Shown one piece after another: positions 1 to 10,440 of a stretch of 64,000 nucleotides of DNA (the stretch's first letter is position 1; the number at the start of each line of letters is the position of its first letter). The notes beneath the pieces are model-generated. The model was not told where the DNA came from and made no database searches. It saw nothing but the letters and a program-made list of their open reading frames with translations. Source of the DNA: Perilla frutescens (taxonomy: Eukaryota > Streptophyta > Magnoliopsida > Lamiales > Lamiaceae); NCBI GenBank assembly GCA_026008535.1, contig BRKX01000006.1:34150664-34214663 (forward strand), written 5' to 3'. A program made the position numbers and the translations under genes.

Positions 1-421
1 CTCTTCTTCCAAAGTGTGCTCGGATCACTCTCCTCTTGTGGTTATTTGTACGTCTCTGTAGTCATCAGGTCCTCGCCCTTTTAATTTTTAGAACATGTGG
101 ATGATGCATGAGTCGTTTCTTAATCTGGTTAGGATTTCTTGAGACCAACAGGTGGACTCTCCTACTAGGATTCGCGAAGTTATAATTTAATTGAGGCGTC
201 TTAAAGGGGTTTTAAAGAAGTGGAATGTTAATGTTTTTAGAAATTATAATTCCAAAATTACAGATTTCGAGCATAAATTGGCTGGTGTTCAGGAAGATAT
301 CTCTTTGCATGGGTTCTGTGAGGATCATGTTGACGACGAAATTACTATACAAGTTGAAATTAATGTTCTCATGCTTGTAAAGTCTTCTCATATGCAGCAG
401 CAAAGTAGAATTGACTGGTTC
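1..421 (+). pseudogene. LINE (non-LTR retrotransposon) ORF2 fragment
   Basis: The translation carries a SDHSPLVV stretch near 22-45, the usual end of the LINE endonuclease domain. A GPRPFNF-NMWMMHESF-like stretch follows at about 70-120, then a block at about 191-420 of the LK..LK.WN..VF.N type ending in SRIDWF. This order matches the linker between the apurinic endonuclease and the reverse transcriptase of plant L1-like elements. Several stops interrupt it and at least one frame change is needed. It runs off the left edge and is cut at 422 by the start of a Copia LTR, so endonuclease and RT are both missing here. The product would have been an RT/endonuclease polyprotein; nothing functional remains. 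Confidence 0.7.
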
Positions 422-776
422 TATTAGGATTGTATACTGAAAGCTTGTCTTTGTATACTATTAACAATGGTTTTTGACGATATAGATTGATTATTATTGC
501 AGTCACTATTTGTGCATATTATTTATTGTTATATTTATATATGCATGTTTCCTTATATTTGCATTGTAGATGATATGGTTTGGGTAAAGACACAGTAAAG
601 ATCATATCATCGGGTTCCTTGAAAAGTATTAAAAGGCTCACGGTTTAGATGATTCAGAACCAATCATTGTACGCCGTAGAATAATCTGATAGTTAGTTTA
701 TCTTGACTAATTGATTATTCTGATACACTGACATGTGTATTGAGGAGGATCGCGACAGAATACTATTCTCTAATCT
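422..776 (+). repeat. LTR-A (Copia) fragment, 5' end, plus orientation
   Basis: TATTAGGATTGTATACT at the start corresponds to the TGTTGGTTTTGTATACT start of the full LTRs at 14233 and 21841. The two stay alignable through the GATATGGT, AAAAGGCTCACGG and GTAGAATAATCTGATAGTTAGTTTATCTTGACT stretches. About 355 bp of the LTR start are present; the rest is missing. It is more diverged from the 14233 copy than the 14233/21841 pair are from each other, so it is an older copy. Confidence 0.75.
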
Positions 777-1318
777 TATTGGGGTTTTTTCAAATTAATC
801 CACCACAGGATCTATTTGGTTATTCTTTAATCCTAATATCATGTATTCATATTTTTTGCAACACATATATTTTAATTAACCAAGTTCAATTAAACATGCA
901 AATGAGTTTTTTGATTCTACTAAAAACGGAAACATAGATAATCAAAAAATGACTTACAATTCAACGTTGGGTTGAGGACAAGATTAAATGTCTAATCTTG
1001 CTGATGAGATGATGATGAACAGCGCCCCTGAACACAGCAATTCGATTTTTCAATCTTCTGCTGTATTCCCAGACTATATCTAGATTCAGGGTGGACATAA
1101 ATCTACTAGATAATTATGAAATCTGTGGATATAAAGAGATAACTGAGGGGCTGATATTAAGTGTGTGTATTTTCAATCTCCACCTCTTTATTTATAAGGA
1201 GGTGGCCGAAAATACAGTGCTCCAACCCTATTGGGTTTGGGCCTCAATCTCCTTTTCTATCTCCAGTCCATTAAAGTCATATTGGGCTACAACAGGGATC
1301 TGGAAGAATATTAAATTA
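777..1318 (-). repeat. LTR-A (Copia) fragment, 3' end, minus orientation
   Basis: TATTGGGGTTTTTTCAAATTAA matches the reverse complement of the LTR-A end (compare TGTTGGGGTTTTTTTGAATTAA at 48884). Similarity continues through the reverse-complemented TATA region (about 1190) to AATATTAAATTA at 1318, where a SIRE LTR begins. The two LTR-A pieces (422-776 and 777-1318) abut in opposite orientation, which a single insertion cannot produce. A rearrangement or an insertion of one copy into another followed by loss is likely. Confidence 0.75.
1167..1215 (-). promoter_or_regulatory. LTR-A TATA box inside a palindrome (copy C)
   Basis: Outer arms GTATTTTC (1167-1174) and GAAAATAC (1208-1215) are perfectly complementary. 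Inner arms CCACCTC (1180-1186) and GAGGTGG (1199-1205) are also perfect. The loop contains the TATA box, TTATAAATAA when read on the minus strand. The equivalent structure occurs in the other LTR-A copies with different arm sequences. Confidence 0.7.
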
Positions 1319-1611
1319 TATTAGGAAAAACTATCAAGGTTATTCTTACAAGGGATTTTGATGAGATGTGAAAATATGTCAAAATATGCAAAGAGCTCTG
1401 AAAGAACTGAAAAGAAATCAAGTTGAAAACTAAGGATGGTCATACAAAATCGAGCTGTCAAAGCCAAAAGAAATGATCAATCCATGAGAAAAGAAAAAAG
1501 AGAAAAGAATAGAGAGAAAAAGAAAAAGACTGTCACTTGCTAAAACAACTAGCAAGCAAATTAGAAGTTGCAGGTAACACCAAGAGAAGTGCCGATTACC
1601 ACCAGTCTACA

Positions 1612-1920
1612 GTGATGAACTGATGGACATACCAGTTCAAGGCCGATACCAACTGAAGAGATGTTCCAGCTGAAGAATACTGATGGACATACCAGTTCTA
1701 GGCCGACACCAGCTGAAGAGATATTCCAACTGAACAGAACTGATGGACATACCAGTTCTGGGTTGACACCAGCTGAAGAGAGATTAAAGCTGAAGAAAAC
1801 TGATGGACATGCCAGTTCTAGGCCGACACCAGCAGAAGAGATGTTCTAGCTGAAGAGAAATGATTGACATACCAGTTCTAGGCCGACACCAGCTGAAGAT
1901 AACTGATGAACACACCAGTT
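1612..1920 (+). repeat. 60-bp tandem repeat in SIRE LTR (about five units)
   Basis: Units start at 1621, 1681, 1741, 1801 and 1861 with TGATGGACATACCAGTTC or a close variant and run through GGCCGACACCAGCTGAAGAG. The period is exactly 60 bp, so frames crossing it give a 20-residue repeat; that is a by-product and not evidence of a gene. The last unit decays after about 40 bp. Confidence 0.9.
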
Positions 1921-2560
1921 CTAGGCCAACACCAGTTGAAGAGATATTCCAGTTGAAGAGAACTGAAGGACATGCCAGTTCTAGATCCTTCCCGGTTGAA
2001 GAAATACCAGTTGAAGAGCACATCAGTTTGAACTGATGAACGTGCCAATTCATGATGACACCAACTAAAGAAGATTGCCAGCCGAAGAGATGACGATTCC
2101 GAACTGGAGGAAATACCAGCTCAAGATATTCCAACTGAAAGAAATGCTAGCTGAAGAAATGTACCAGTCCAAGATCCAAGCTGAAGAAAATGCCAGCTCA
2201 GGATATTCCAGTTGAAGGAGCATACTAACTAAAGAGAAGACCAAGGTACAAGCTGAAAGAAAATGCCAGCTCAAAGGATACCAGTTGAAGAATGAAGTTC
2301 CAGCTGATGAAGTAGCAATTCGAAGGAAACCAGCTGAAGATGCATCAGTTTTGAAATCCAACTCATAAAGCACGAGCAACCGAACTGAAGACCAGTCCAT
2401 GAAAGTTCAAGCTGAAGGGACACAAGTCCAAAATGCCAGCTCAAGAACACTGGTTGAAATTGCCAGCTGAAGCAAAGCAAACTGGAGCTCAGAAGGCATC
2501 AAGCCAAAGTCCAGAACTGCCAGCTGAAGATGATCTCAACTAAAGCTTTCCAAACTGCCA
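1921..2560 (+). repeat. Degenerate CAGCTGAAG/CAGTTGAAG-rich array in SIRE LTR
   Basis: Following the 60-bp array, the words CCAGCTGAAGA, CCAGTTGAAGA and AACTGA recur every 20-40 bp with irregular spacing. This looks like an older, decayed tandem array built from the same words. No coding potential is apparent. Confidence 0.7.
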
Positions 2561-3640
2561 AGAGATGCGCAGAACTGACAGATAAAGGAAATGAAGATTC
2601 CAACTTCCAGACCAAGTTCAGAATTGAAAATAAAGAAAGGAGTCATAACTGAAATGCTGATAAGCCAAAGAAGATCTTGAAGTTAATGCAACTGGGATCT
2701 TGGAAAAAAAGCTCATCAGAAGAGCAAAGGTAACTCAACGGCCCTCTTAAATGTAAGCCTCCCAATGGCTTTATCATTAATGATCACATAGTGATCATCA
2801 GCGGTCATCACTCACCCACCTTTAAAAGGTGAGCTACCCTAGAGAAAACCGTGGACTTTTGAGAATTTTGAAGAGAACTTTAGTTAAGACTTTTCGCGAA
2901 GACGTTCGCTAAAGCACTAAGCCTCACGCTCAAAAACACTAAATAATCAAAAGTTCCAACTGATGAGAAGGAGCCTTAACGCTCATCAAGCTAGCTGTTG
3001 AAGATTTCCAACTGAAGCTGTTCTCTCAGTCCCAGTGCTTCAATGATCAACTACCTAGCTTAGACGTCGACACGCAAAGGAGCACACCAGTTGATACTTG
3101 TACTTTTGAAGATCGAGCAAGATCTAAAATCATGTTAAGATTGGCAATAACACCTTATCTCTCCTGCGAGCAGTTGGAGATCACAAGTGTGAGTTGTCGA
3201 CCTACCGGCTGAGGAGGCTGAGTTCGTTAGATCGCAGTTTTCGGGACAACACTAGCTGAAAAGGACACCGTGACTCGTAAAGTTGCTATTCTCCAAGTTT
3301 AACAGTTGTCTTCACTGTGTAACTGTAATAAAGGAACTTTACGCTTGCATAGTGAATTGCCCTTCTGCGGAAGGAAGAGAGGACATAGAAGTTGAGCTTC
3401 GAACCTCTATAAATTGCTTGTGTGCTCTGCTTTAATTTTCAGTTTAGTTGCATATTTTTAACTACACACTCCAAGGACACACAACACTCTGAGCTAGCAG
3501 ATTATCTTAACTGATCTCTCTAAAGCACGGATAATATCACGAGTCAAAACGGGCCCTTAATATTCCGTATCTAGTTTAGTTTATGTAATCAGTTTATTCA
3601 CTCTCCTCTAAACTAATTCTGACTCGCCCTGGGGCTAGCA

Positions 3641-3915
3641 AGTGGTATCAGAGCGGGTGATTCTAAAGATCAGTCATTTCTACAGATCGATTGAATCAGA
3701 TCTAGTTATCTGTGCTAATCTGTAAGCAATGAGAAACCATAAGCTACCTATCTTTTCAGTTGAGAGCTACGATAACTAGAGCAGGAGAATGAGGGTACAT
3801 CTCTGCTCAATCCATGAGAAAGAACTACGATGGCTAGAGTAAGAGAATGATGGCGCATCTCTGCTCAATCCACGAGAATATGTAGGAAGTTATCGAGAAT
3901 GGTTTAATCATAATT
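3641..3915 (+). other. SIRE PBS and untranslated leader
   Basis: TGGTATCAGAGCGG at 3643-3656 is the usual plant Copia primer-binding site, complementary to the 3' end of initiator tRNA-Met, two bases after the LTR. The leader contains a 58-bp direct duplication: TACGATAACTAGAGCAGGAG from 3768 and TACGATGGCTAGAGTAAGAG from 3826, both followed by CATCTCTGCTCAATCCA. Gag starts at 3916. Confidence 0.8.
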
Positions 3916-4594
3916 ATGATGGACAATGAAGCCCACGTTGCTGATATCAATCAACCAACAAGGATCCTGAAGCCAACTCATCTTCTCACGGGTAAAGATA
4001 ATAAGTTGAAGAACATAGAGTTCATGGCCTAAGCCACGTTGTTCCAAACTCCAGATGAAGATTGCATGAAGGACACAAAGAATTGCAGACCTGCCAAGAA
4101 GATATGGGACTTACTTGCAGCTCTGTGCAAAGAGTCCGAAGCTATCAAAGGAAATAAGCTCCAGCTAGCAGTGGACAAATATGAATCCTTCAAGATGCAC
4201 TCAGATGAAACCATCTCCAGCCTTGAAACAAGATTTATTGGCATCATCATTGAGATGAACAATCTGGGAAGAACATATCCCAATAGTGAGATGAACTCCA
4301 TGATTTTGGACAACCTCACCGAAGAATGGGATATGAAGGTAATTGTTACAAAAGAGTCAAGAGACTTGAACAACATAACCCCAAGAGAACTATTCGGTTC
4401 TATTAAGGCTCACGAGTTAGCCTAAACCGAAAAAGAGAGGCATCCACATCATCCGCCCAGGATGCAGCCTTCTGCAGTGAAAGAAATCAGTTTAGAGAAA
4501 CTCGAGGAAGAAATGTCTTCCGACCAAGAAGTTCTCAATCCAAAGAATAACTAGGAGGCTTAACTGATCGCAGAAGATAAGCAACAGAGAAGAA
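3916..4594 (+). pseudogene. gag: SIRE gag, N-terminal part
   Basis: ATGATGGACAATGAAGCC opens a frame that reads through 4425 with one internal stop near 4030. The 4039-4425 segment gives a Copia gag (UBN2-type) with KKIWDLLAALCKESEAIK and SLETRFIGIIIEMNNLGR, as in gag proteins that form the virus-like particle. A few more stops follow to about 4590, where chromovirus integrase sequence takes over. The reading resumes at 7331 with the zinc knuckle. Start chosen: the first ATG pair of the frame, 260 bp after the PBS, typical leader spacing. Not functional because of the stops and the insertion. Confidence 0.8.
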
Positions 4595-4599
4595 GGAGA

Positions 4600-5001
4600 G
4601 CCTGTCTGAGAGGAGTGGTTAGATTTAGAAAGAAGGGTAAGTTGCAGCCATGATATGTGGGACCATTCGATATTCTAGAGAAAATAGGTGATGTTGCGTA
4701 TCGCCTAGCATTATCTCCAAATTTGGCGGGTGTGCACGATGTTTTCCATGTGTCGTTGCTAAGACGATATGTATCTGACCCTAGTCATGTCATTTCATAT
4801 GATGCGGTGCAAGTTTCCAAGGACTTGACGTATGAAGAAGTCCCGATTGCTGTGTTAGATAGAAGAGTTCATACTCTTCGGACCCGTGAGGTTCCTTTAA
4901 TAAAAGTGCAATGGAGTCGGCACGGACCTGAAGAGGGCACTTGGGAGAAAGAAGTTGATATCTTAGCTCGATATCCAAATGTAACTGAAATGTTAGGCTA
5001 A
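4600..5001 (+). pseudogene. Chromovirus integrase C-terminus with chromodomain
   Basis: The peptide runs VRFRKKGKL, a stop near 4653, then YVGPFDILEKIGDVAYRLAL, VHDVFHVSLLRRYVSDPSH and finally EVPLIKVQWSRHGPEEGTWE. The GPF..LE.IG.VAYRL and FHVSLL blocks are the conserved GPY/F module of Ty3-Gypsy integrases. The V.W..H..EE.TWE ending is the chromodomain-like tail of Tekay/Del chromoviruses, thought to guide insertion into heterochromatin. Only about the last 130 residues remain; the catalytic core and RT are absent. The stop TAG-A at 4999-5001 precedes the purine-rich tract by about 20 bp, which is normal spacing. Confidence 0.85.
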
Positions 5002-5035
5002 TTTCGAGGATGAAATTTTTAAAAGTTGGGGAGAT

Positions 5036-7330
5036 TGTGATACCCCGATCCTTTTTGCTAGATTATAAATTATAATTTTAGTAAATGATTTTGAATTAAT
5101 ATTGTTTAAATATTAATTATGATGGTTTGTATGTATTATGCCATTGTTCTATTACAGGTTGTTCCATTCGAGCTGATACGTCATAGCACGGTTATATTAT
5201 GCTGAGTGCATAATAGAGTTTGAAGTTTAATATTAAAATTGTCGAGTTATATGATAAGAAATGAGTGTGATTATATTTAAATTTATGTTTGCCATACCTT
5301 GAACACCCCAACGTTGAGTTGATCGGGGGTCTCGCTGCCCAGTCAGTGAGTCGGGGGTTCGGTATATATTAAAAGTGTTTTGAAAATCTAAGTCGTGTTA
5401 AATGGAGTTGAAAATGTCCGGGAGTCGATTTAAGTGCGGGAGTTGAATTGAGCAAGGTGCGCGCCCGCGGGGCGGGCAAGACGCGCGGGCGCGGGGAGCC
5501 TGGGCCGAGAGCCCCCTCGCGCGGTCACGAGAGGTGCGCAGTCGCGTGGGCTGGGCCGATTTTCCTACCTATAAATACCACACTTATTCATTTCATCTTC
5601 ATTTCTTTTCTCTTCTTGGGCGATTTTCCTCCATCTCTCTCTCAAGAAATCCTTCAACTTTTGGAAGGGGATTCTACCATCATCATCCATTATCTAAGGT
5701 AATCTAATACCAATTCCCTCTTGATGATTAAGCTCCATTCTTGTTAAATGGAACGTAGGGTGTGTTACCCAAAATTAGGGTTCTTCAATTTTGTTGATCT
5801 TCTTGCTTTGATATCTTGAACATATGCTTTATTTACCTCCTTGAAGCTATATGTGAAGTTATATCGAATTCCTATGGTTCATTGTTGCTAGGGTTTGAAT
5901 TTTTTCCCTAATTTTCCCTTATTTTGTTGATAATTGTTTGGAGGTGTTGTGATGGTTGTGTGGGGTTGATTTTCATGTATGTTAGAGCCCTAGGATGAAG
6001 GTGTTTGTATTTAAAATGTTGGGTTTAAAGGATTTAAATTGAGTCATGAGCATGTACTTTAAATGTGTGCCCGTAATGTATTCGATTAAATGCTTCAAAG
6101 AGTTTTAATGTGCATTATGAGTCCAAATTCATACGGAGAGCTTGTAAAATCAATGGTTGTGTAAATGGATATGTATGAAATCTTTAAAGAAAAGTATAGC
6201 ATGAGTTTGGTCTAAATTATGATTTAATTGTATAACTCGACATCTAAAATGAAAAGAGAAATAAAAGGTGCTAGGTGACGTGCTGTGGCTCGAGGTGGAC
6301 AACTTGTGGGCGGCAAAGGAGTATTTCAAGGTTGAAAAGATTTTAACGCGTCTCATAAGGTGGGGTAACTCTAAACTATGAACACGTGTAAGGTTATAGT
6401 TATTGTTGTGCTTTGATTGTATAAGTATGAAGGGTTTTCGTACCAGAGATAAAAGAGACCCTTCGGGGCATAACAGAGATCCTTCGGGGTCGACAAAGAG
6501 ACCCTTCGAGGTAGAGATCCTTTGGGATCGAATATAGACCTGTTAATGTCCTCCCTGAGGGGTAGTATGTCTGCGGGCATGCCTACAGGGCCAAAGATGT
6601 TCATTAACGGGGGCATCATGATGTTTGGACCCTACGGGGTTGAGACTAGTCTCCACAAAGTATCCATATGTTATGTTTTCACTTGTGCAATTAGCTATAA
6701 CTATTTACAGTGTTCCCCACTGAGTATGTTGTTAAATACTCACCCCATTCATTCAATGAATTTCAGGTTGAGGAGTCGAGGCCTGAGTAGGAGCGTTGTG
6801 AACACAAGAGAACCCCACAAGCTTGTGTTTATCTTTTGCATGCTCTTCTTTGAAAATACTCATATTATTATTAGTACATTGATCACTCTTTTTGCCTTAT
6901 GATCAATGATTATTGGAGATGGGAATAGCCCGATCTTTTGTAGGTTATGATGTATATAACTTGATATTATGCAAAACAATTTAAAGGCGGGTCATTCAAC
7001 CTTGGAGCCTATTAAGTATGAAGTATGTTGTTGAACCCTGTATTATGTATGTTAAAATTTAGGATATTAGACGAGCGGGTTAAGTAAGAACTATGAGCCC
7101 GATAGGTTAGATGCTTCTACATAAAACCATGTTGTATGACAAAATAGATATGATAGATTGCATGCTTAATTGTGAAAAATTTGTATTGAAAATTATGATG
7201 CCTTACCTCATCATGCTATTATCATGTTTTTCACCTTAGCTTCCGCTCATATTGAATATAAGCACACAGAATATGTAAGTAAATTGTATGTTAAGTGACG
7301 TGGCCAAACGGAGTAGTTTAGGCCGTTACA
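5036..7330 (+). repeat. Chromovirus 3' LTR
   Basis: It begins TGTGATACCCCG and ends GGCCGTTACA, with a PPT-like AAAAGTTGGGGAGAT just upstream. A reverse-strand copy of the same LTR occurs at 25159-27488, so both ends can be fixed by comparison. Contents: an AT-rich 5' part, a CpG-rich module (5448-5560), and a short array of CCTTCGGGG-containing units at about 6450-6535 (AGAGACCCTTCGGGGCATAACAGAGATCCTTCGGGGTC). Confidence 0.85.
5448..5560 (+). other. CpG-rich module in chromovirus LTR
   Basis: A block of about 110 bp of nearly pure G+C with many CpG, inside an otherwise AT-rich LTR. AGAGCCCCCTCGCG at 5508-5521 is the exact reverse complement of CGCGAGGGGGCTCT at 40417-40430 in the Athila 3' LTR. 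Confidence 0.75.
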
Positions 7331-7923
7331 ATATCAATGATCAAATCTAGTCAGTTGCCAAGCTACTAGAGAAGCTCAAAAGGATCAGAGATCAGCCATC
7401 AGTTATGCTTTAAACTGATGAGGAGTCCAGAGGTGAGAGAAACCAACCGCCTGCTGAACAACCTAGGGCAGCCAACAAAAGGATAGAAGAATGCTTCCAT
7501 TGCCACAAGCAACGACACTACAAAAATGTGTGTCCAGAGCTCTCTGAAGATAAAAGGGCAAAGGTGAAGAGAAGCTTTTTCAAAAGAAAAGCTATCATAG
7601 AGAATGTCGTCCTGGATTACTCAGATTATCCATCAAGAATCGACTCTGATGGCTACAACTCTGAAGAAGAGGCATTATTCTATCTTATGGCTGACAATGA
7701 ATAAGAGGTTAGCACAAGTGATTCCTTAATGTCTTTTTATCACATTCATGAATCTTCCATTACTAGCAATGAAATAAATGAGCAATTAAGAATGCTAGAA
7801 GATCAGTTAGCTGCTATATCAAGCATGCATCTACAACTGAAGGAAGAAAATGATGACCTAAGAGATGAGGTTAAAAGACTGAGAAGTGATCATGACAGAA
7901 CTGAATCACTTGAAGCCCAGTAA
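7331..7923 (+). pseudogene. gag: SIRE gag, C-terminal part with zinc knuckle and coiled coil
   Basis: Continuation of the gag interrupted at about 4594. From 7492 the frame gives CFHCHKQRHYKNVC, an intact CX2CX4HX4C zinc knuckle for RNA binding. The same frame continues to 7923 with an acidic stretch and then a heptad-like helix (7756-7920: ..NEQLRMLEDQLAAI.. and LKEENDDLRDEVKRLRSDHD), probably a coiled coil. Such a coiled coil after the knuckle is usual for SIRE-type gags. In-frame stops lie near 7411 and at 7702-7704. Confidence 0.75.
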
Positions 7924-9660
7924 ATGGAATGTGAGAAGTTGCAACTCAATTTTGATGAGCTAAGAGCTGAGAATGAGAGGCTCTGGCAGGAGATCCAGGA
8001 AAGAGAGAAGATTTCTCTCAAATTCAGAAAGGGTCTCAAACTCTTGATGAGATTCTAAGCCATCAAAGAGTTGAAACTAGTAGTCCAGGGTTAGGATACA
8101 ACAAGTACACAGCCTCTGAGAAAGAAAAGATAGTTATTCAAACCAGTCAAGAAGGAACCCTTCCTGGTTTTGTCAGACCTGCACCAACCCAACCAGTTGA
8201 AGAGACTGAAGGTAAGGAAACTGAAGAAATCCCTACAAATCTGCCTAAGAGGTCCAATCAATCGTCCCAACTGAAAGACGCAGTCTAGCCATTAGTTCGG
8301 CAGATGAAGCCATCTCAAAGAAGGGCACGAGCTCAAAATAGGGAGTTCGTCTATCAGCAGAGGCCACCAGCTCAGCAAAGGTATCCAGCCTATCAACAGA
8401 AGTTGCCAGTTCAGCCAAGACCTCCAGCTCATCAGAGACAGTCACTTCAACAAAGATCACCAAGCTTTCAAAGGCCTAAAGCTCAGAACAGGCATATTGT
8501 GAACAGAATTGACTGGCCCACTGAAGTAAGGAAAAATACTCAGTTTGGACCGCAGTCTCATCGAGATAGGGCATCAGTTCAGGAGAGAACTACTCAGCCA
8601 GTCTATCCTCGAAGACATGCAAGAAATAAACCTGGAAGAGAAGTTGACTCAAGGATAAACGTGCCCACAAAGCTATATCAAGCACGTCAACATTCTTAGA
8701 TTCCTCTGGAGAAGTTCAATCCAACGGATCTCGCAATACAGTATAGTAAGTACCCGGACTTAAGGGATGAGTCAATAATCAACCCTCACTATAACTGGTT
8801 TGCCAACTGGCCATATCATAAGAGCGACAGAGCTCATGATGTTAAAAGGAATTGGACACGAAGAAGAGTTGAACAAGCTCAAAATCAGAGAGTTATGATT
8901 GCAATGATCTATCCTAATAACTCTCAACGCAGGTACAAGTCAAATGACTCATCTCAGAGGAGGAGAGCTGAAAAGAGAGTGAAACTGATCAGATGATCAA
9001 TGTCTGAAAACTGTCTACCTGCTATTGAGCTAAAAGTTTGGAAAATCTGGATCCCAAAGCACTTGATTAGCAATGAAGGACCCGATGTCGTGCGGGTTCC
9101 TAAAAACTAATCGTCTCTCTTGTAGAAAAATGGCATCCTATCGAAGAAAAGGACCAAGGATGTTTGATACCTAGATAGCAGGTGCTCAAAACACATGACG
9201 GGAGACAGAGAGGATCAAGAAGGATATAAGGAGAAGATTAGTCACATTCGGAGACAACTCCAGAAGCCGAACCATTGGAGAAAGTTTTGCGGTCAAATGA
9301 AAGGTGTTAGTCAATGGAGTCTCTCACATGGAAGGACTGAAGCACAAACTGCTCAGCATCAGTTAATTATGTGAGAATGGATATACCGTTGATTTCAGTC
9401 AAAGCTCATGTGACATCAAGGATAAGTCAACTGGAGCAATCTTCCTAACTGGTGTAAGGAGAGGCAACATGTATGTTGTTAGCTGGTCAACTTGATATGG
9501 AGAAGCTTGTTTTCTATCAAAGAGCTCAACAGAAACAAGCTGGCTATGACATCGATGACTTAATCATCTCAACTTCAGAACCATCAACCATCTAGCCAAG
9601 AAGGAGCTAGTAGATGGGCTTTCTAAGGAGATTTTCAAGAAAGCTGGCGTCTGTGGACCA
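7924..9660 (+). pseudogene. SIRE gag-pol junction and protease remnant
   Basis: After the coiled coil the frame breaks repeatedly. 8304-8699 stays open and is rich in Gln and Pro (QQRPPAQQRYPAYQQKLP), probably a low-complexity linker. Near 9171 the peptide LDSRCSKHMTGD aligns with the Copia protease motif (usual form D-S-G-C-S-x-H-M-T-G); the Gly of the catalytic triad is changed to Arg. Then HKLLSISQLCENGYTVDF (about 9344-9400) and a WLNHLNFRTINHLAKKELV-type block correspond to the GAG-pre-integrase zinc domain. At least two frame shifts and many stops; not functional. Confidence 0.7.
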
Positions 9661-9663
9661 CGC

Positions 9664-10440
9664 TTGAAAGGTAAGCAAGTGAGACCGTCATTCAAAAATA
9701 GAAGTCATCCTCCAGAGACAACTGCTCCCCTCCAACTGCTACATATGGATCTATTTAGGCCAGTCAGACCACCAACGCCCAAAGGAAAAAGATTCACTCT
9801 TGTAGTAGTCGATGACTTCTCAAGATACACATGGGTAGAGTTTCTCAGAAGCAAGGATGAAACCTACACTAAGCTATCAGCAATGATCAGGAGGCTGTAA
9901 ACTGAAAAAGAGATATCAGTTCAACTAATTCGTTCAGACAATGGAACTTAATTCATCAAATAGCAGATCATCAGTTTTCTAATAGAACTGGGAATAACTC
10001 ACGAGCACTCAGCTGCCAAAACTCCACAGCAAAATGGTGTTGTGGAAAGGAGAAATCACACACTCAAAGAAGCAGCTCGAGCAATGATAGTTGATGCCAA
10101 CATAGCAGAAGGATATTGGGCCGATGCAGTCAATACGGCATGCCACACTCAAAATAGAAGCGTTATCATTAGTACACATGACAAAACACCTTATGAGCTC
10201 TACAAGGGTCGTAAGCCATCTATCTCATACTTCAATGTATTTGGCTGTAAATGTTATATTCACAACAATGGCAAAAGTCAACTGAAAACTTTCAATGCTA
10301 AAGCTGATAAGGGAATATTTCTTGGTTACAATTCCCTACATGGTCAAGCGTACAGAGTGTTCAACAAATGAACACTAGTTGTGGAGATAACTTGTCATGT
10401 TGTTTTTTATGAGTTTGCCAATGAGTACAGGAGTAAGGAG
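9664..10440 (+). pseudogene. SIRE integrase
   Basis: The core is recognisable and colinear. HMDLF holds the first Asp (9748-9750). IRSDNGT holds the second (9937-9939). The Glu of NGVVERRNHTLKEAARAM is at 10045-10047. Exactly 35 residues separate the second Asp from the Glu, the DD35E geometry of retroelement integrases. The downstream GYWADAVNTACH and FNVFGCKCYIHN blocks are the usual Copia sequence. In-frame stops at 9898, 9949, 9961 and 10369 break it, but no frameshift is needed. It would have joined the cDNA to host DNA. Confidence 0.85.

Larger units (their letters stand above)
1319..3640 (+). repeat. SIRE 5' LTR
   Basis: It starts TATTAGGAAAACT-like, against TGTTAGGAAAACT in the reverse-strand SIRE LTR ending at 60976 (one G-to-A change in the terminal TG). 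It ends in GGGGCTAGCA at 3640, just before the PBS. Shared landmarks with the second LTR include TTTTGATGAGAT near the start and the CTTCTGCGGAAGGAAG...GAACCTCTATAAAT region near 3362-3412. A tandem-repeat block fills 1612-2560. Length is about 2.3 kb, against 1.7 kb for the second copy. Confidence 0.8.
4595..7330 (+). mobile_element. 5'-truncated chromovirus (Tekay/Del-type Gypsy): integrase tail plus 3' LTR
   Basis: Integrase C-terminal/chromodomain coding (about 4600-5001) is followed by a purine-rich tract (5021-5034) and a complete LTR (5036-7330). Everything upstream in the chromovirus is missing. It lies inside the SIRE gag, which continues at 7331. Because LTR elements insert whole, the left side must have been deleted after insertion, perhaps with some SIRE gag. 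The left junction is placed only to within about 20 bp. Confidence 0.75.

Noticed and set aside
1612..1920. CRISPR-like direct repeats (also 60205-60540)
   Set aside because: Contiguous tandem repeats without unique spacers, in a plant LTR.
1661..2134. Open frames over the 60-bp array that give a 20-residue repeat protein
   Set aside because: The period is a multiple of three, so any stop-free unit yields a long frame on both strands; the array lies inside an LTR.
3643..3656. tRNA gene fragments at the PBS sites (also 15699, 24556, 33164, 58364)
   Set aside because: These are complements of tRNA 3' ends used as primers; no cloverleaf is present.
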